64,000 bases of DNA from Epiperipatus broadwayi (Eukaryota; Onychophora; Udeonychophora; Euonychophora; Peripatidae), in contig JAQFVV010000991.1 in assembly GCA_028023455.1 (NCBI GenBank), positions 1-64,000 of the forward strand, given 5' to 3'. Shown piece after piece: positions 12,291 through 21,387 of the stretch (position 1 is the stretch's first letter; every line of letters starts with the position of its first letter). A program made the translations under genes and the position numbers. The notes beneath the pieces are model-generated. The model worked only from the letters and a program-made list of their open reading frames with translations, did no database searches and was not told the DNA's origin.

Positions 12291-13780
12291 TTTGCTTATA
12301 CATAAGGGCTCAGATGAGATAATATTTTTATATATTCTGCTAGGTTTAATAAACCTTAAGTTAATAAAGTTGTGGAATAAATGTTGAACTTTCCAGGCTA
12401 GGATAAGTCTTATACTAATAAGAAAACACAAATACTTGATGCCTTAATTTATTAAAAAGCTCAAGTAGTTGATGTGGCTAATAAAAAAGAATCCCAAGTA
12501 GTTGATGTTCCTTATAAAAACATGGTTTAGCATAAAGTGAATAAATCCTTATAGCATAGTGGGAAGAAGCTCTTGATATCATCTTCTGTATCATTTTGTT
12601 TGTTGATCCAACTGTAAAGATATACATCTATAACCTAAATTATTAATATAATAAGATATCTACAATTTATTTATTTATTTGTCTATTGATTTAATTTCAT
12701 AACAGCTTTATAAAATTCCTATGTAAAATATAAACTGTAAGTTATCTGTATTGTCAGTAAATATTGTATTTGATTTATATTTAAAAAAATAGAACATTTG
12801 AAAAAAAAAACAGTTTTATGTTTTCCATATATATATATATATGCTATTATAAAAAATAAAATCACAATCTTGGAATAAAGCTTATATAATTTGTTTATAT
12901 AAAAAATTGACTTTGAGTTTTATTTGAAATTTATTAATATCTAGTTTTTTTCTCTCTTTCTTTTTTAGTACATCAGTTATTAATTTTGACAAGTTCATAC
13001 ATTTAACTAAATGATAATCTTGTGTTAGTAGATTAGTTTCACAAGCCATCAATAATAGAAATATTAAATTACATGTAATTTTACTTGTGGACTTATATTT
13101 TTTTGGATTCAATTTATATATATAATCAAATTGTTAGGTAAGTTAATCCTGAGAATTAATCAGTATTATGCTCTAGTCAATGCTCTTTACTATTTAGGTT
13201 TATTTTGTATACCTAGCCACAGTAACAGTATAAGTAATGATTAGAATACATTCATTCATGAGTAATATTTTTTTATAGTATAGGTCATTTATTATCTGTA
13301 AATTTATAAATTAGTAATTTGTTCAAATCCAGTTAGACATTATAACATGATTTATTGTGACTCATACTCAATGGCTGAAATTAGTATATTTTATTGTATT
13401 CATTTTTAGGGCAAATTCTTTTCTCTTGACATGTGTATGGCATGCTATTATGCATACTATCACACCTATTATATGTATCATATTTATATTAATTTTAATG
13501 ATGGAAGCTATGTCATTTCTTCATTTAGATTATATATTTACTATTACAATTCACTTTCCCAATGATTGGAACCATTTCAATTGTTAAGACCTTTCTTCAT
13601 ATGATGCCATTATACATTCCATTACAATTGGCACTACCAACTGGGGCAATAATATTTTCTATTAAATTTTTATGATTAAGGCAAGTATATCTTTTCATAT
13701 GTAGTTAAGGCATACTATTGTATTATATTAATTTTATCCTTTCATACGTAGTATTATTTATTCCATTACAATATATATAT
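12291..13780. other. Intergenic AT-rich DNA
   Basis: No gene recognised. AAGTAGTTGATG recurs at about 12,463 and 12,495, and CTTTCATAYGTAGT-type strings recur around 13,690-13,750, as if short old repeats lay here. The 76-codon plus frame at 13357-13587 has no family resemblance I can see. Confidence 0.4.
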
Positions 13781-13979
13781 ATACTTAAATAATAAATAGA
13801 TAATAAATTTATTAACATCGAATTGATTTTCATTCAAAAATTAATCTTGTCAAGATATTATAACAATTTAAAAATTTCACGTGATTTACATATTATCTTA
13901 ACACACTATTTACTGGTCAAACTTAACTATAAAAATGTTTTTATATTTTCTAATTTTTATTTAATAACCATTTTCCTCC

Positions 13980-14330
13980 TAACCTTACTGATCATTGTAC
14001 TAAATTCATATATTTCTCTTTATTTTTTTGTATATACAATGTTTCACATACTTTTATTTTTTTATAATTTTTACAATATTTGATAACTTCAATACTTTTT
14101 TTACAATTCATAATGTGTCCTGTTTTTAAAAAATGAGAAAATGGTCCTGATTTAATATCTTTCTTATTTATTGCTCTGTCATGCTCTTTATCCCATTCTA
14201 TCTTACTTTTTGCTGACTGACCTATGTGTATCATCTTGCTTCTTTTATAAATAATTTTATAAACTATTCCTACCTTATCATTCTTATTATTCCTTATTTT
14301 ATAATTACTTACTAGTTGTTGTTTTTTTTA
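13980..14330 (-). pseudogene. GIY-YIG endonuclease domain remnant, Penelope family A
   Basis: On the minus strand the frame reads GIVYKIIYKR then MIHIGQSAKSK, the GIY...YIG-like core of the endonuclease that Penelope-like elements use to nick target DNA. It continues through HDRAINKKDIKSG, HFLKTGHIMN and an ETLYIQ segment near the end that carries the family's distal acidic residue. It stops at MNLVQ with a short tail compared with its sister copies. This is the C-terminal domain of the element whose RT lies at 14593-15324, in a different frame. The substitution of IHIG for IYIG and the frame breaks indicate decay. Confidence 0.75.
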
Positions 14331-14592
14331 AAGATTTACTATTTTTCCATCCAATACCTATATTATGATTAATTTTTTTTTATTTTCTATCATTTAGAAT
14401 TTTATATACATCAATGGAATATGGAATAGAAATCCATTTCTTATTTTTTCTTTCATTTTTATTAACTTTTTATATCCATCATTATTTCTTAAAATATTTC
14501 TTACAACCATACTATTATATCCATATTCAATGTATTCTTCTTGGATTTTGAATTTTTGCTCCATGGTATCTTTATCATTTAATGTAAGCCTA

Positions 14593-15324
14593 TCATTTTT
14601 TTTCTTTAATTCCTATTAGTACCCCCATTTTTTGAAACCAAGGTTGATAAAATTTTGAATGTATCATTCCTCTAACATTTTTATTCTTTATGTTGTGCTT
14701 TATGTTAATCATTCCATTTTCATCCTTTTTTATTAATACATCTAAATATTTTATTCCTTCTTTATTATTTTCTATAGTAAATTGAATATTAAATCTATTT
14801 TTATTCAGTTCATTAAAAGCTTTCATTATGCTTCTTCCATTTCCTACAACTAAAATATCATCCACATACCTAAAATACTTTATAATTTCTTCATTTTCAA
14901 TATACTTATCAATTACATTCTGTTCAATCCAATCAACCATAGTTGATGCCATAAGTCCACTTATCGAACAGCCCATTATCCATCCTTTTTCTATATTCCA
15001 AAATTCATTATTATATTTTATATATAAAGTCTCATTAATCATGATTAAAACTTTTTCTATGGTTTTTATCCATTCTTTTAAAATTATCTTCTTATCTTTG
15101 ATGTTTCTTATTACAAATGTAATGCTTTCTATCATAGAAACACTTTGATACATTTTTTCTATATCAAATGATGCTATATTACCATTCCTATTTAATTTAA
15201 CTGTACTAAAGCTTTTTAGTACTTCCTCAGAATTTTTTATACAATACTTTCCATATACCTTACTATCCACAAGTTTTCTATATATAAGATTACACATTTC
15301 TTTTAACATACATATCCATATCAA
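14593..15324 (-). pseudogene. Reverse transcriptase core, Penelope family A
   Basis: A 243-codon frame carries the palm of a Penelope-type reverse transcriptase. Motif A is ASFDIEKMYQSV (about residues 52-63). Motif B-like MGCSISGLMAS lies at about 117-127. The catalytic YVDD is in YFRYVDDILVVGNGRS (about 149-164), and the YLDVLI segment at about 195-200 corresponds to motif D/E. In live elements this enzyme copies RNA at a nicked target. The N-terminal part (15486-16512) and the endonuclease (13980-14330) are separated from it by stops and frameshifts, so the protein is broken. Its start codon is only the first ATG of this open stretch. The catalytic aspartates are intact, unlike the sister copy near 38.6 kb. 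Confidence 0.82.
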
Positions 15325-15485
15325 TAATTATGCATTTCTAATGCTTGTTAAAGAAGTTATATCCATTAAAACCCAATATTAATCATACAGGCATATTTTC
15401 TTTATGAGTTTTTATATTTCCAAATACAATAGGATGTTCATATGCTGTTGGATATAATAATCTATATTCATTACCATTAATCAAC

Positions 15486-16512
15486 TTAGTTTTTACCATT
15501 CTTTGTAATATTTTTTATATATTTATACTTAATTATGCTACTCGGATTCTTTTCTATTTTCACAAATCCTTGTTTAACCAAGTTATTTTTAATTTTATCT
15601 TCATAATCTTCTTTATTTAATATTACAAACCTAGATCCTTTATCTTCAATAGTAATAATTAAATTTTCTTTTTTAAGTTTTTCAATAATTTCCCTAATTG
15701 TTTGTTTAACTTTCCACTCATTCTTATTTATATGTCGATTTTTCTTATCAATTATATTATTAATTTTTGACTGCAAATAAATTTTTCCATATCTTTAATA
15801 TTTGCTGCTTCAATACTAACTACTGTTTTTTATTAGTATCTGTATCCTTAAATGGTATATACTTTGGTCCTTTTTTCAACATCCTCATTTGTTTATTTGA
15901 AAATGTACTTCTTGAAATATTTACTAATTTATTATAATTACTATCATTTCTATTATAATCAATTTTATTTTCTTCATTTTTTTTCCATATATTTTTTTAT
16001 CTTTATATAATAACGATTTCCATCTCTTGTGATATTTCAATTTAGGCTTATTCTTTATAAATTCATTATGCTCTTCTAACCATTTTTTGATAAAATAAAA
16101 CATGTCCGATGATAAATTTCTTTTTATAGCTTTCTTATTTATTTTATAAATTGTTATTAAGTTATTAATTTTTCAGTACTTTTCTTTAACAAACGATTCC
16201 AATATTGTTCTTCGTAATTTATACACTAATTTATAATTAGAAGTAATGTTCATATTACAAATTTTTACATTGCACGATCTAGGAAAACGATTCTCTTGTT
16301 TACATTTATTTAAAAATGTTAACTGGCACTTTAATTATTCAATTCTTCTATTATTATTTCACAAGTCTTTAAATAAATTAAAAGATTATTTATCTATTGA
16401 ATTATATAAAAAATTCCATTTCTCTTTAATAGTCTCAATTCTGATATCAATTTCAATCTTAAATATTATTAACAAATATTTCAATCACGTTCCAATTCTA
16501 TATAATAATAAC
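15486..16512 (-). pseudogene. N-terminal and RT0 part, Penelope family A
   Basis: The open block 15486-15776 contains IEDKGSRFVILNKEDYEDKI, matching the EDKGNRFMLLNLHDY block of the better element at 33.7 kb. Farther upstream, broken frames read KKGPKYIP (the family's N-terminal LxxGxxFxP-type motif), KKWLEEHNEFIKNKPK and FLNKCKQENRFPRSC, which parallels FLTECKRFNIVPNCC of the same better element. Several stops and shifts interrupt the region. It is the amino half of the element whose RT is at 14593-15324. Confidence 0.65.
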
Positions 16513-16569
16513 TTTTTATAAACTTCTATATAAATATTTCATATGATTGTATTATAAAACCATTGTGTT

Positions 16570-17115
16570 GTCTTCCTAATCGATTTTCATTCAAAATGAA
16601 CCTTGTCAAGATATTATAATAATTCAAAAAATTCATGTGATTTATATATTATATTAGCTCACCATCTACTGGTCAAACTTAACTATAAAAATGTTTTTAT
16701 ATTTTTAATTTTTATTTAATGACCATTATCCTCCTAACTTTACTGATCCTTGTACTAAATTCATATATTTCTCTTTATTTTCTTGTATATATAATGTTTC
16801 ATATACTTTTCTTTCTTTATAATTTTTACAATATTTAATAACTTCAATACTTTCTTTACAATTCATAATGTGTCCTGTTTTTAAAAAATGGCAAAATGGT
16901 TCTGATTTAATATCTTTCCTATTTATTGCTCTGTCATGATCTTTACCTCTTTTTATCTTACTTTTTGCTGACTGACCTATGTATATCATCTTGCATCTTT
17001 TACAATAATTTTATAAACTATTTCTATCTTATTATTCTTATCATTCCTTATTTTAGAATTACTATTTTTTTTAAAGATTTTCTCTTTTTCCATCTAGTAC
17101 ATATATTACGATTCA
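16570..17115 (-). pseudogene. Penelope family A 3' fragment with GIY-YIG domain
   Basis: A second minus-strand copy of the family's 3' end. Its 87-codon frame (16726-16989) reads MIYIGQSAKSKIKRGKDHD, then HFLKTGHIMNCKESIEVIKY and VYETLYIQENKEKYM, ending LVQGSVKLGG. The upstream part of the domain lies in broken frame to about 17,100. It sits directly upstream of the 13.8-16.5 kb copy in the same orientation, as a tandem pLTR would, and head to head with the plus-strand piece starting near 17,116. Confidence 0.72.
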
Positions 17116-17894
17116 TTTTTCTTTTCTAATAGGAATAAAATAAAAAAATAAGTGGCTTACATTAAATGATAAAGATACAATGGAGCAAAAATTGAAAATC
17201 CAAGAATACATTAAATATGAATATAATAGTATCATTGTAAGAAATATTTTAAAAAATAATAATGGATATAAAAAAGTTAACAATAAAAATGAAAGAAAAA
17301 ATAAGAAATGGATTTCTATTCCATATTCCAAGGATGTATATAAAATTGTACATGATAGAAAAGAAAAAAAAAGAATTATAATATAGGTATTGGATGGAAA
17401 AATAGTAAATCTTTAAAAAACTAGTAAGTAATTCTAAAATAAAGAATGATAAGAATGATAAGATAGGAATAGTTTATAACATGATTTGTAAAAGATGCAA
17501 GATGATATACATAATTCAGTGAGCAAAACATAAGATAGAAAGGAGTAAAGAAAATGACAGAGCAATAAATAGGAAAGATATTAAATCAGGATCATTTTCT
17601 CATTTTTTAGAAACAGGACACATTATGAATTGTAAAGGAAGTATTAAAGTTATCAAATATTGTAAAAATTATAAAGAAAGAAAAGTATATGAAACATTGT
17701 ATATACAAAAAAATAAAGAGAAATGTATGAATTTAGTACAAGGATCAGTAAAGTTAGGAGGAACATGGTGTAGTAAGATATTATGTAAATCATGTGAATT
17801 TTTTAAATTGTTATAATATCTTGACAAGGTTGATTTTTGAACGAAAATTGATTAGATGTTAATAAATTTATTATTTACTTATTATTTAAGTATA
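17116..17894 (+). pseudogene. Penelope family A 3' fragment, inverted
   Basis: The plus strand carries the linker (MEQKLKIQEYIKYEYNSIIV at 17180, then KKWISIPYSKDVYKIVHDRK) and the GIY-YIG remainder (FLETGHIMNCKGSIKVIKYC, YETLYIQKNKEKCM, LVQGSVKLGG at 17625-17760). A Cys pair follows (KILCKSCEFF). The 3' tail ends at TTATTTAAGTATAT. Together with 16570-17115 it forms an imperfect inverted repeat whose 3' ends face outwards. Confidence 0.72.
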
Positions 17895-17903
17895 TAGTTG
17901 TCC

Positions 17904-17915
17904 TATAAATATATA
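17904..17915. repeat. Left 12-bp direct repeat flanking the RTE LINE
   Basis: TATAAATATATA recurs exactly at 21225-21236 on the far side of the LINE and is the likely target-site duplication. It is AT-only, so chance is not excluded. Confidence 0.6.
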
Positions 17916-17927
17916 TCATCATCATCA

Positions 17928-20381
17928 TCAACCATTATCAATCCACTGCAGGATGAAGGACTCTCCAAGTTTAATCCATCTTTTCCAATCTTTAGCTTCT
18001 CTTCTCCACATCACCCCTGCACACTTTCTTATTTCATCCATCCATCTCACATGTGGTCTCTTTCTGGGTCTTTTACAATCTCTTGGAATCCAGTTTAAAA
18101 TTTCAATTGTCCATCTATTATCATCTCTTCTAGCAATATGTCCAGCCCAACTCCACTTCAATCTTTTATTTTTTTCAATGAGGTCAGTAACACCTGTTTG
18201 TTCTCTTACCCATACATTGCGTTTTCGATCTCTTCTTGTTACTCCCAACATGCATCTCTCCATACTTCTTTGAGTGGTCTGAAGTCTTTGTATTGCTCTT
18301 CTATTAAGTGTCCAAGTCTCAGATCCATAAGTAAGAACTGGTAAAACACATTTGTTAAAAACCTTCCTTTTCAAACACATAGGCATATTCCATTTTAGTA
18401 TCAAGTTATTTCTACCAAAAGCACTCCAACCAAGTTTAATTCTATGATTAATTTCTTCCATTATGTTTCCATCTGTATTAATAATCTGACCAAGGTATTT
18501 GTAACTGTTAACTTCTTCTAATTCATCATAATCAATCTTTATTTTCATAATTTGAGCAAATTGATTAAACATTACTTTAGTCTTTTTAACATTTATCTTT
18601 AGTCCTACTTTCCTACTTTCATCTGATAATTCCTGCAACATATCCTGCAGCTCTGAAGCATTATTTGCAAAAACAACTACATCATCTGCGAAATCTAAAT
18701 GACTTAAATAATCTCCATTTACTTTCACTCCTTTAGTTTCCCATTTTAATCCACAAAATACTTCTTGCAGCACTGCTGTAAAAAGTTTTGGAGATATGGA
18801 GTCACCTTGTCTTACACCTTTCTCAATGTTGACTTTCCCAGTATCATTATGTAATCTAATTGTTGCTGTTGCATTTTTATAAATATTCTTCAAAATATGA
18901 CAATATCCTGGATCTATACCTTGATGAACCAATGCTTTAATCACTGAAGAAATGTTTATAGAATCAAATGCCTTTTCATAATCTACAAATCCAAAACATA
19001 ATGACAACTCATATTCATTTGTCCTTTCTATAACTTCTCTCAACACCTGGATATGATCTACTGTACTAAAACCACTTTTAAATCTAGCTTGTTCTCTTGG
19101 TTGGTGGAAATCCAATGTTCTCTGTAGACGAGTTGTAATTATCTTGGTAAAAATTTTATATAAAACTGATAAAAGGCTGATAGGTCTGTAATTTCTAATA
19201 TTTTCTTTATCACCTTTTTTAAATATTAATATTATTACTGCATTCTTCCAATCATCCTGTACATCTTTATCATTTAGACATTTGGTATATAACTTTGCTA
19301 ATTTTTTTTCTATTTCTTCACCTGCTTCTTTTAATATATCAATTATAATTCCATCATTACCTGGAGCCTTTCCTTTCTTCATACATTTAATTGCGTATCT
19401 CACTTCTTCATTTAAAATTCTGGGCAATTCGGAAGATGTAATAGATATAGGAGGTACTTGTTCTTTATTACTATATAATTCTTGATAAAAATCTTCTACC
19501 AATTTCATGATGTCATCTCTCTTTTTAGTAACAATTCCCTCTTTTTTTCTTATTGCAGATATAAATTTCCTACCAATACCAATATGTTGTTTTACATTCT
19601 TAAGACTTTTATTTTCTTCTACAGCTTTCCTTGCTAGTTCACAGTTATACTTTCTTATATCATTTTCAACTCTTTTCCGCACCATTTTACAAAATTCGAG
19701 ATATTCAATTCTTTTTAATGCATCATTTTTGTATATCTTCATATTCCTTCTTTTCTTCATAAATTCTCTAGTCTCAGTAGAAATTTTATTGGTCAATTGC
19801 TGCTTTTTTCTACCAGCTATTTTTGTTGCAGTTTTTAAAAGTGTATCAGTTATTTTCATATTAATTTCATTCAAATCTGAATCATGTTCAAAATCTACTA
19901 ATACTTGAAACCGATTTGTAAGTTCTAATTTAAATTCATTAGAATGTTTCTGAAGATTAGGAATATCAACTGTAAATATTGTTTTTCTTAATAATTTTTG
20001 TCTCTCTAGTTTCACATTAACACGTATCTTACACCTTACTAATCGATGATCACTTCCTGTGTTAAATTTATTAAGAACATTACAATCTTGAAATATGTAT
20101 TTCCTGTTAGTCAAAATATAATCCAATTCTGCTGTACCTTCATTTGGGTGCTTCCATGTCCATTTCCTTTTAACATTTTTCTCAAAAAAAGAATTCATAA
20201 TATAAAGTTTTTCTTTTTCTGCAAATTCCACAAGTCTATGTCCTCTCTCATTTCTATTACCATAACCAAAATTACCTACAGCACTTTCATCTTTCATTTG
20301 TTTACCAATTCTAGCATTAAAGTCTCCCATAACAATTTTAAAATGTTGTTTACTCTGATCAAAAGCCTTTTGTACATCCAT
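17928..20381 (-). CDS. RTE LINE polyprotein, endonuclease C-part and reverse transcriptase
   Basis: An 817-codon frame, the larger part of the LINE protein. Residues 19-24 (GDFNAR), an LDYILTN block at about 86-92 and SDHRLV (110-115) are the second half of the AP-like endonuclease, with the catalytic Asp and His. The RT follows: KAPGNDGI (338-345), NYRPISLL (397-404), motif A FVDYEKAFD (465-473), motif B GVRQGDSIS (522-530) and motif C FADD (564-567). A YKYLG block comes after that. The C-terminus has the GHIAR...RW...W.P segment common in RTE elements. The enzyme nicks target DNA and primes reverse transcription there. The start used here is only the first Met after an upstream amber codon at 20433; the true frame continues in-frame through 17 codons into 20435-20885. 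All catalytic motifs look intact. Confidence 0.9.
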   Translation of the reverse strand: MDVQKAFDQSKQHFKIVMGDFNARIGKQMKDESAVGNFGYGNRNERGHRLVEFAEKEKLYIMNSFFEKNVKRKWTWKHPNEGTAELDYILTNRKYIFQDCNVLNKFNTGSDHRLVRCKIRVNVKLERQKLLRKTIFTVDIPNLQKHSNEFKLELTNRFQVLVDFEHDSDLNEINMKITDTLLKTATKIAGRKKQQLTNKISTETREFMKKRRNMKIYKNDALKRIEYLEFCKMVRKRVENDIRKYNCELARKAVEENKSLKNVKQHIGIGRKFISAIRKKEGIVTKKRDDIMKLVEDFYQELYSNKEQVPPISITSSELPRILNEEVRYAIKCMKKGKAPGNDGIIIDILKEAGEEIEKKLAKLYTKCLNDKDVQDDWKNAVIILIFKKGDKENIRNYRPISLLSVLYKIFTKIITTRLQRTLDFHQPREQARFKSGFSTVDHIQVLREVIERTNEYELSLCFGFVDYEKAFDSINISSVIKALVHQGIDPGYCHILKNIYKNATATIRLHNDTGKVNIEKGVRQGDSISPKLFTAVLQEVFCGLKWETKGVKVNGDYLSHLDFADDVVVFANNASELQDMLQELSDESRKVGLKINVKKTKVMFNQFAQIMKIKIDYDELEEVNSYKYLGQIINTDGNIMEEINHRIKLGWSAFGRNNLILKWNMPMCLKRKVFNKCVLPVLTYGSETWTLNRRAIQRLQTTQRSMERCMLGVTRRDRKRNVWVREQTGVTDLIEKNKRLKWSWAGHIARRDDNRWTIEILNWIPRDCKRPRKRPHVRWMDEIRKCAGVMWRREAKDWKRWIKLGESFILQWIDNG

Positions 20382-20432
20382 ATAAAAATCTTCTACTACT
20401 TCATCACTATGAGAACTTGTTGGGGCATAAAC

Positions 20433-20885
20433 CTAAATTATCTGCATTTGGTATCTGCTATTAAGTTGTATAACTAATCTTGCTACTCTGTCCGATACAC
20501 CATCAATCTTCACAATATTGTTCTTCCACTTTTTATTTATAATGAATCCTACTCCACTTGTATTTCCAATATTTGTGCCTTTATAATAGAGTATATGTCC
20601 ACTTTTTAAATCAATTGTCTCTTCACCTTTTCTTCTAACTTCACAAAGTCCAATAATGTCCCATTTAATATAAGAGAGTTCTTCTTCTAATTCTTGCAAT
20701 CTTCCTTCACTTGAAAGTGATCTGCAGTTGTAAGTACCTAAATAAAAAGTCGTCATCAAATGGCAGCCTGGGTCCACAATCAGTGGATTCTTAGCACCCT
20801 CCGCCTTCGGCCACCAACCGCTGCCTTGGTTGGTGACTTTACAGCCTCCTGGGAATAAGGGCCATGCTTTATTTTTGTCTGTCAT
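20433..20885 (-). CDS. RTE LINE polyprotein, endonuclease N-part (ends at premature amber codon)
   Basis: A 150-codon frame that starts at the natural ATG of the LINE and contains the first half of the AP-like endonuclease. TYNCRSLSSEGRLQELEEEL gives the N-terminal Asn motif (about residues 51-70), LCEVRRKG (about 80-87) carries the catalytic Glu, and a GVGFIINKKW block follows. It ends at TAG where the family normally has a Gln before VYAPT. The following 17 codons (VYAPTSSHSDEV...) are in the same frame and join the 817-codon frame, so one C-to-T change (CAG to TAG) is the only visible lesion in about 985 codons. Such domains are often misannotated as craniofacial development protein 2-like. 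Confidence 0.85.
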   Translation of the reverse strand: MTDKNKAWPLFPGGCKVTNQGSGWWPKAEGAKNPLIVDPGCHLMTTFYLGTYNCRSLSSEGRLQELEEELSYIKWDIIGLCEVRRKGEETIDLKSGHILYYKGTNIGNTSGVGFIINKKWKNNIVKIDGVSDRVARLVIQLNSRYQMQII

Positions 20886-21224
20886 AATTGTATATATGTA
20901 TTGGAAAAATATTTATCATTTACACAAACATTCATTCTGCCTTATCAGGCACTGAGAAGAAAGACCATGGTGTTTCTCGATCTTAAACTCAGGGGTAAAA
21001 AGCCAATAAACTCACCATGCTGGCTAATGTGTGTTGGTGAGCAGCCCATCCATGTTCGTATACTATATGAATAATCACATAGTAATAACAGCTGCAATGA
21101 CAAGAACGTATGGAGTGGACATTAGGAATTTTCCCTGCTCGGTTCCTTTAAGGCCTCCAAGAGGAATCAAAGGGTCTCCTTTCAGTTAATAGCAAACTCC
21201 TTTCTGCAGCCATAAATAAATAAA
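20886..21224 (-). other. RTE LINE 5' untranslated region
   Basis: About 340 bp upstream of the LINE start codon, less AT-rich than the flanks and with no long frame. It would have to contain the internal promoter. It ends at CTGCAGCC plus short TAAA repeats next to the flanking direct repeat. Confidence 0.6.
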
Positions 21225-21236
21225 TATAAATATATA
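21225..21236. repeat. Right 12-bp direct repeat flanking the RTE LINE
   Basis: Exact copy of 17904-17915, followed by GGACAACTA, which mirrors the Penelope tail on the left side. Confidence 0.6.
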
Positions 21237-21255
21237 GGACAACTATCTATCTATC

Positions 21256-21297
21256 TATCTATCTAAATATATATATATATATATATTTAGATAGATA
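21256..21297. repeat. Palindrome with (TA)n centre
   Basis: TATCTATCTAAAT and its reverse complement flank a TA run. A TCTA microsatellite (21243-21264) forms part of the left arm. Confidence 0.8.
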
Positions 21298-21313
21298 AGA
21301 TATATAGATAGAT

Positions 21314-21333
21314 ATATATTTACATAGTTAATG

Positions 21334-21367
<34 letters not shown>

Positions 21368-21387
21368 CATTAACTATGTAAATATAT
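21314..21387. repeat. Perfect palindrome with (TA)n centre
   Basis: ATATTTACATAGTTAATGTT and its exact complement enclose a TA run. It lies 17 bases from the previous palindrome. Confidence 0.88.

Larger units (their letters stand above)
13781..17894. mobile_element. Compound Penelope-like element, family A
   Basis: Three pieces of one Penelope-like family adjoin. A nearly full-length but decayed copy runs on the minus strand (13781 to about 16545). A 3'-end fragment follows, also minus (about 16570-17115). Another 3'-end fragment points to the plus strand (17116-17894). All three share the 3' tail, with CTTGACAAGRTT and TTATTATTTAAGTATAT near the ends. A partial upstream copy in tandem or inverted order is the known pLTR arrangement of Penelope elements. 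All reading frames are broken, so this is a dead locus. Confidence 0.8.
17916..21224 (-). mobile_element. Nearly intact RTE-type non-LTR retrotransposon (LINE)
   Basis: About 3.3 kb on the minus strand, the usual size of RTE/BovB-like elements. It contains a short 5' region, one long ORF for AP endonuclease plus reverse transcriptase interrupted by a single stop, and a 3' end made of TGATGATGATGATGA directly after the ORF, the simple-repeat tail typical of RTE. A 12-bp direct repeat flanks it. Joining the flanks without the element gives a perfect inverted repeat (TAGTTGTCCTATA / TATAGGACAACTA), so the element entered a palindrome at the end of the Penelope fragment. This is one of the youngest insertions in the window. 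Confidence 0.88.

Noticed and set aside
12237-12431. 64-codon minus frame ending in a Tyr-Ile run
   Set aside because: A third of it is translated (TA)n microsatellite and the rest shows no motif.
17953-20477. Plus-strand frames across the LINE
   Set aside because: They are antisense shadows of the endonuclease/RT ORF.
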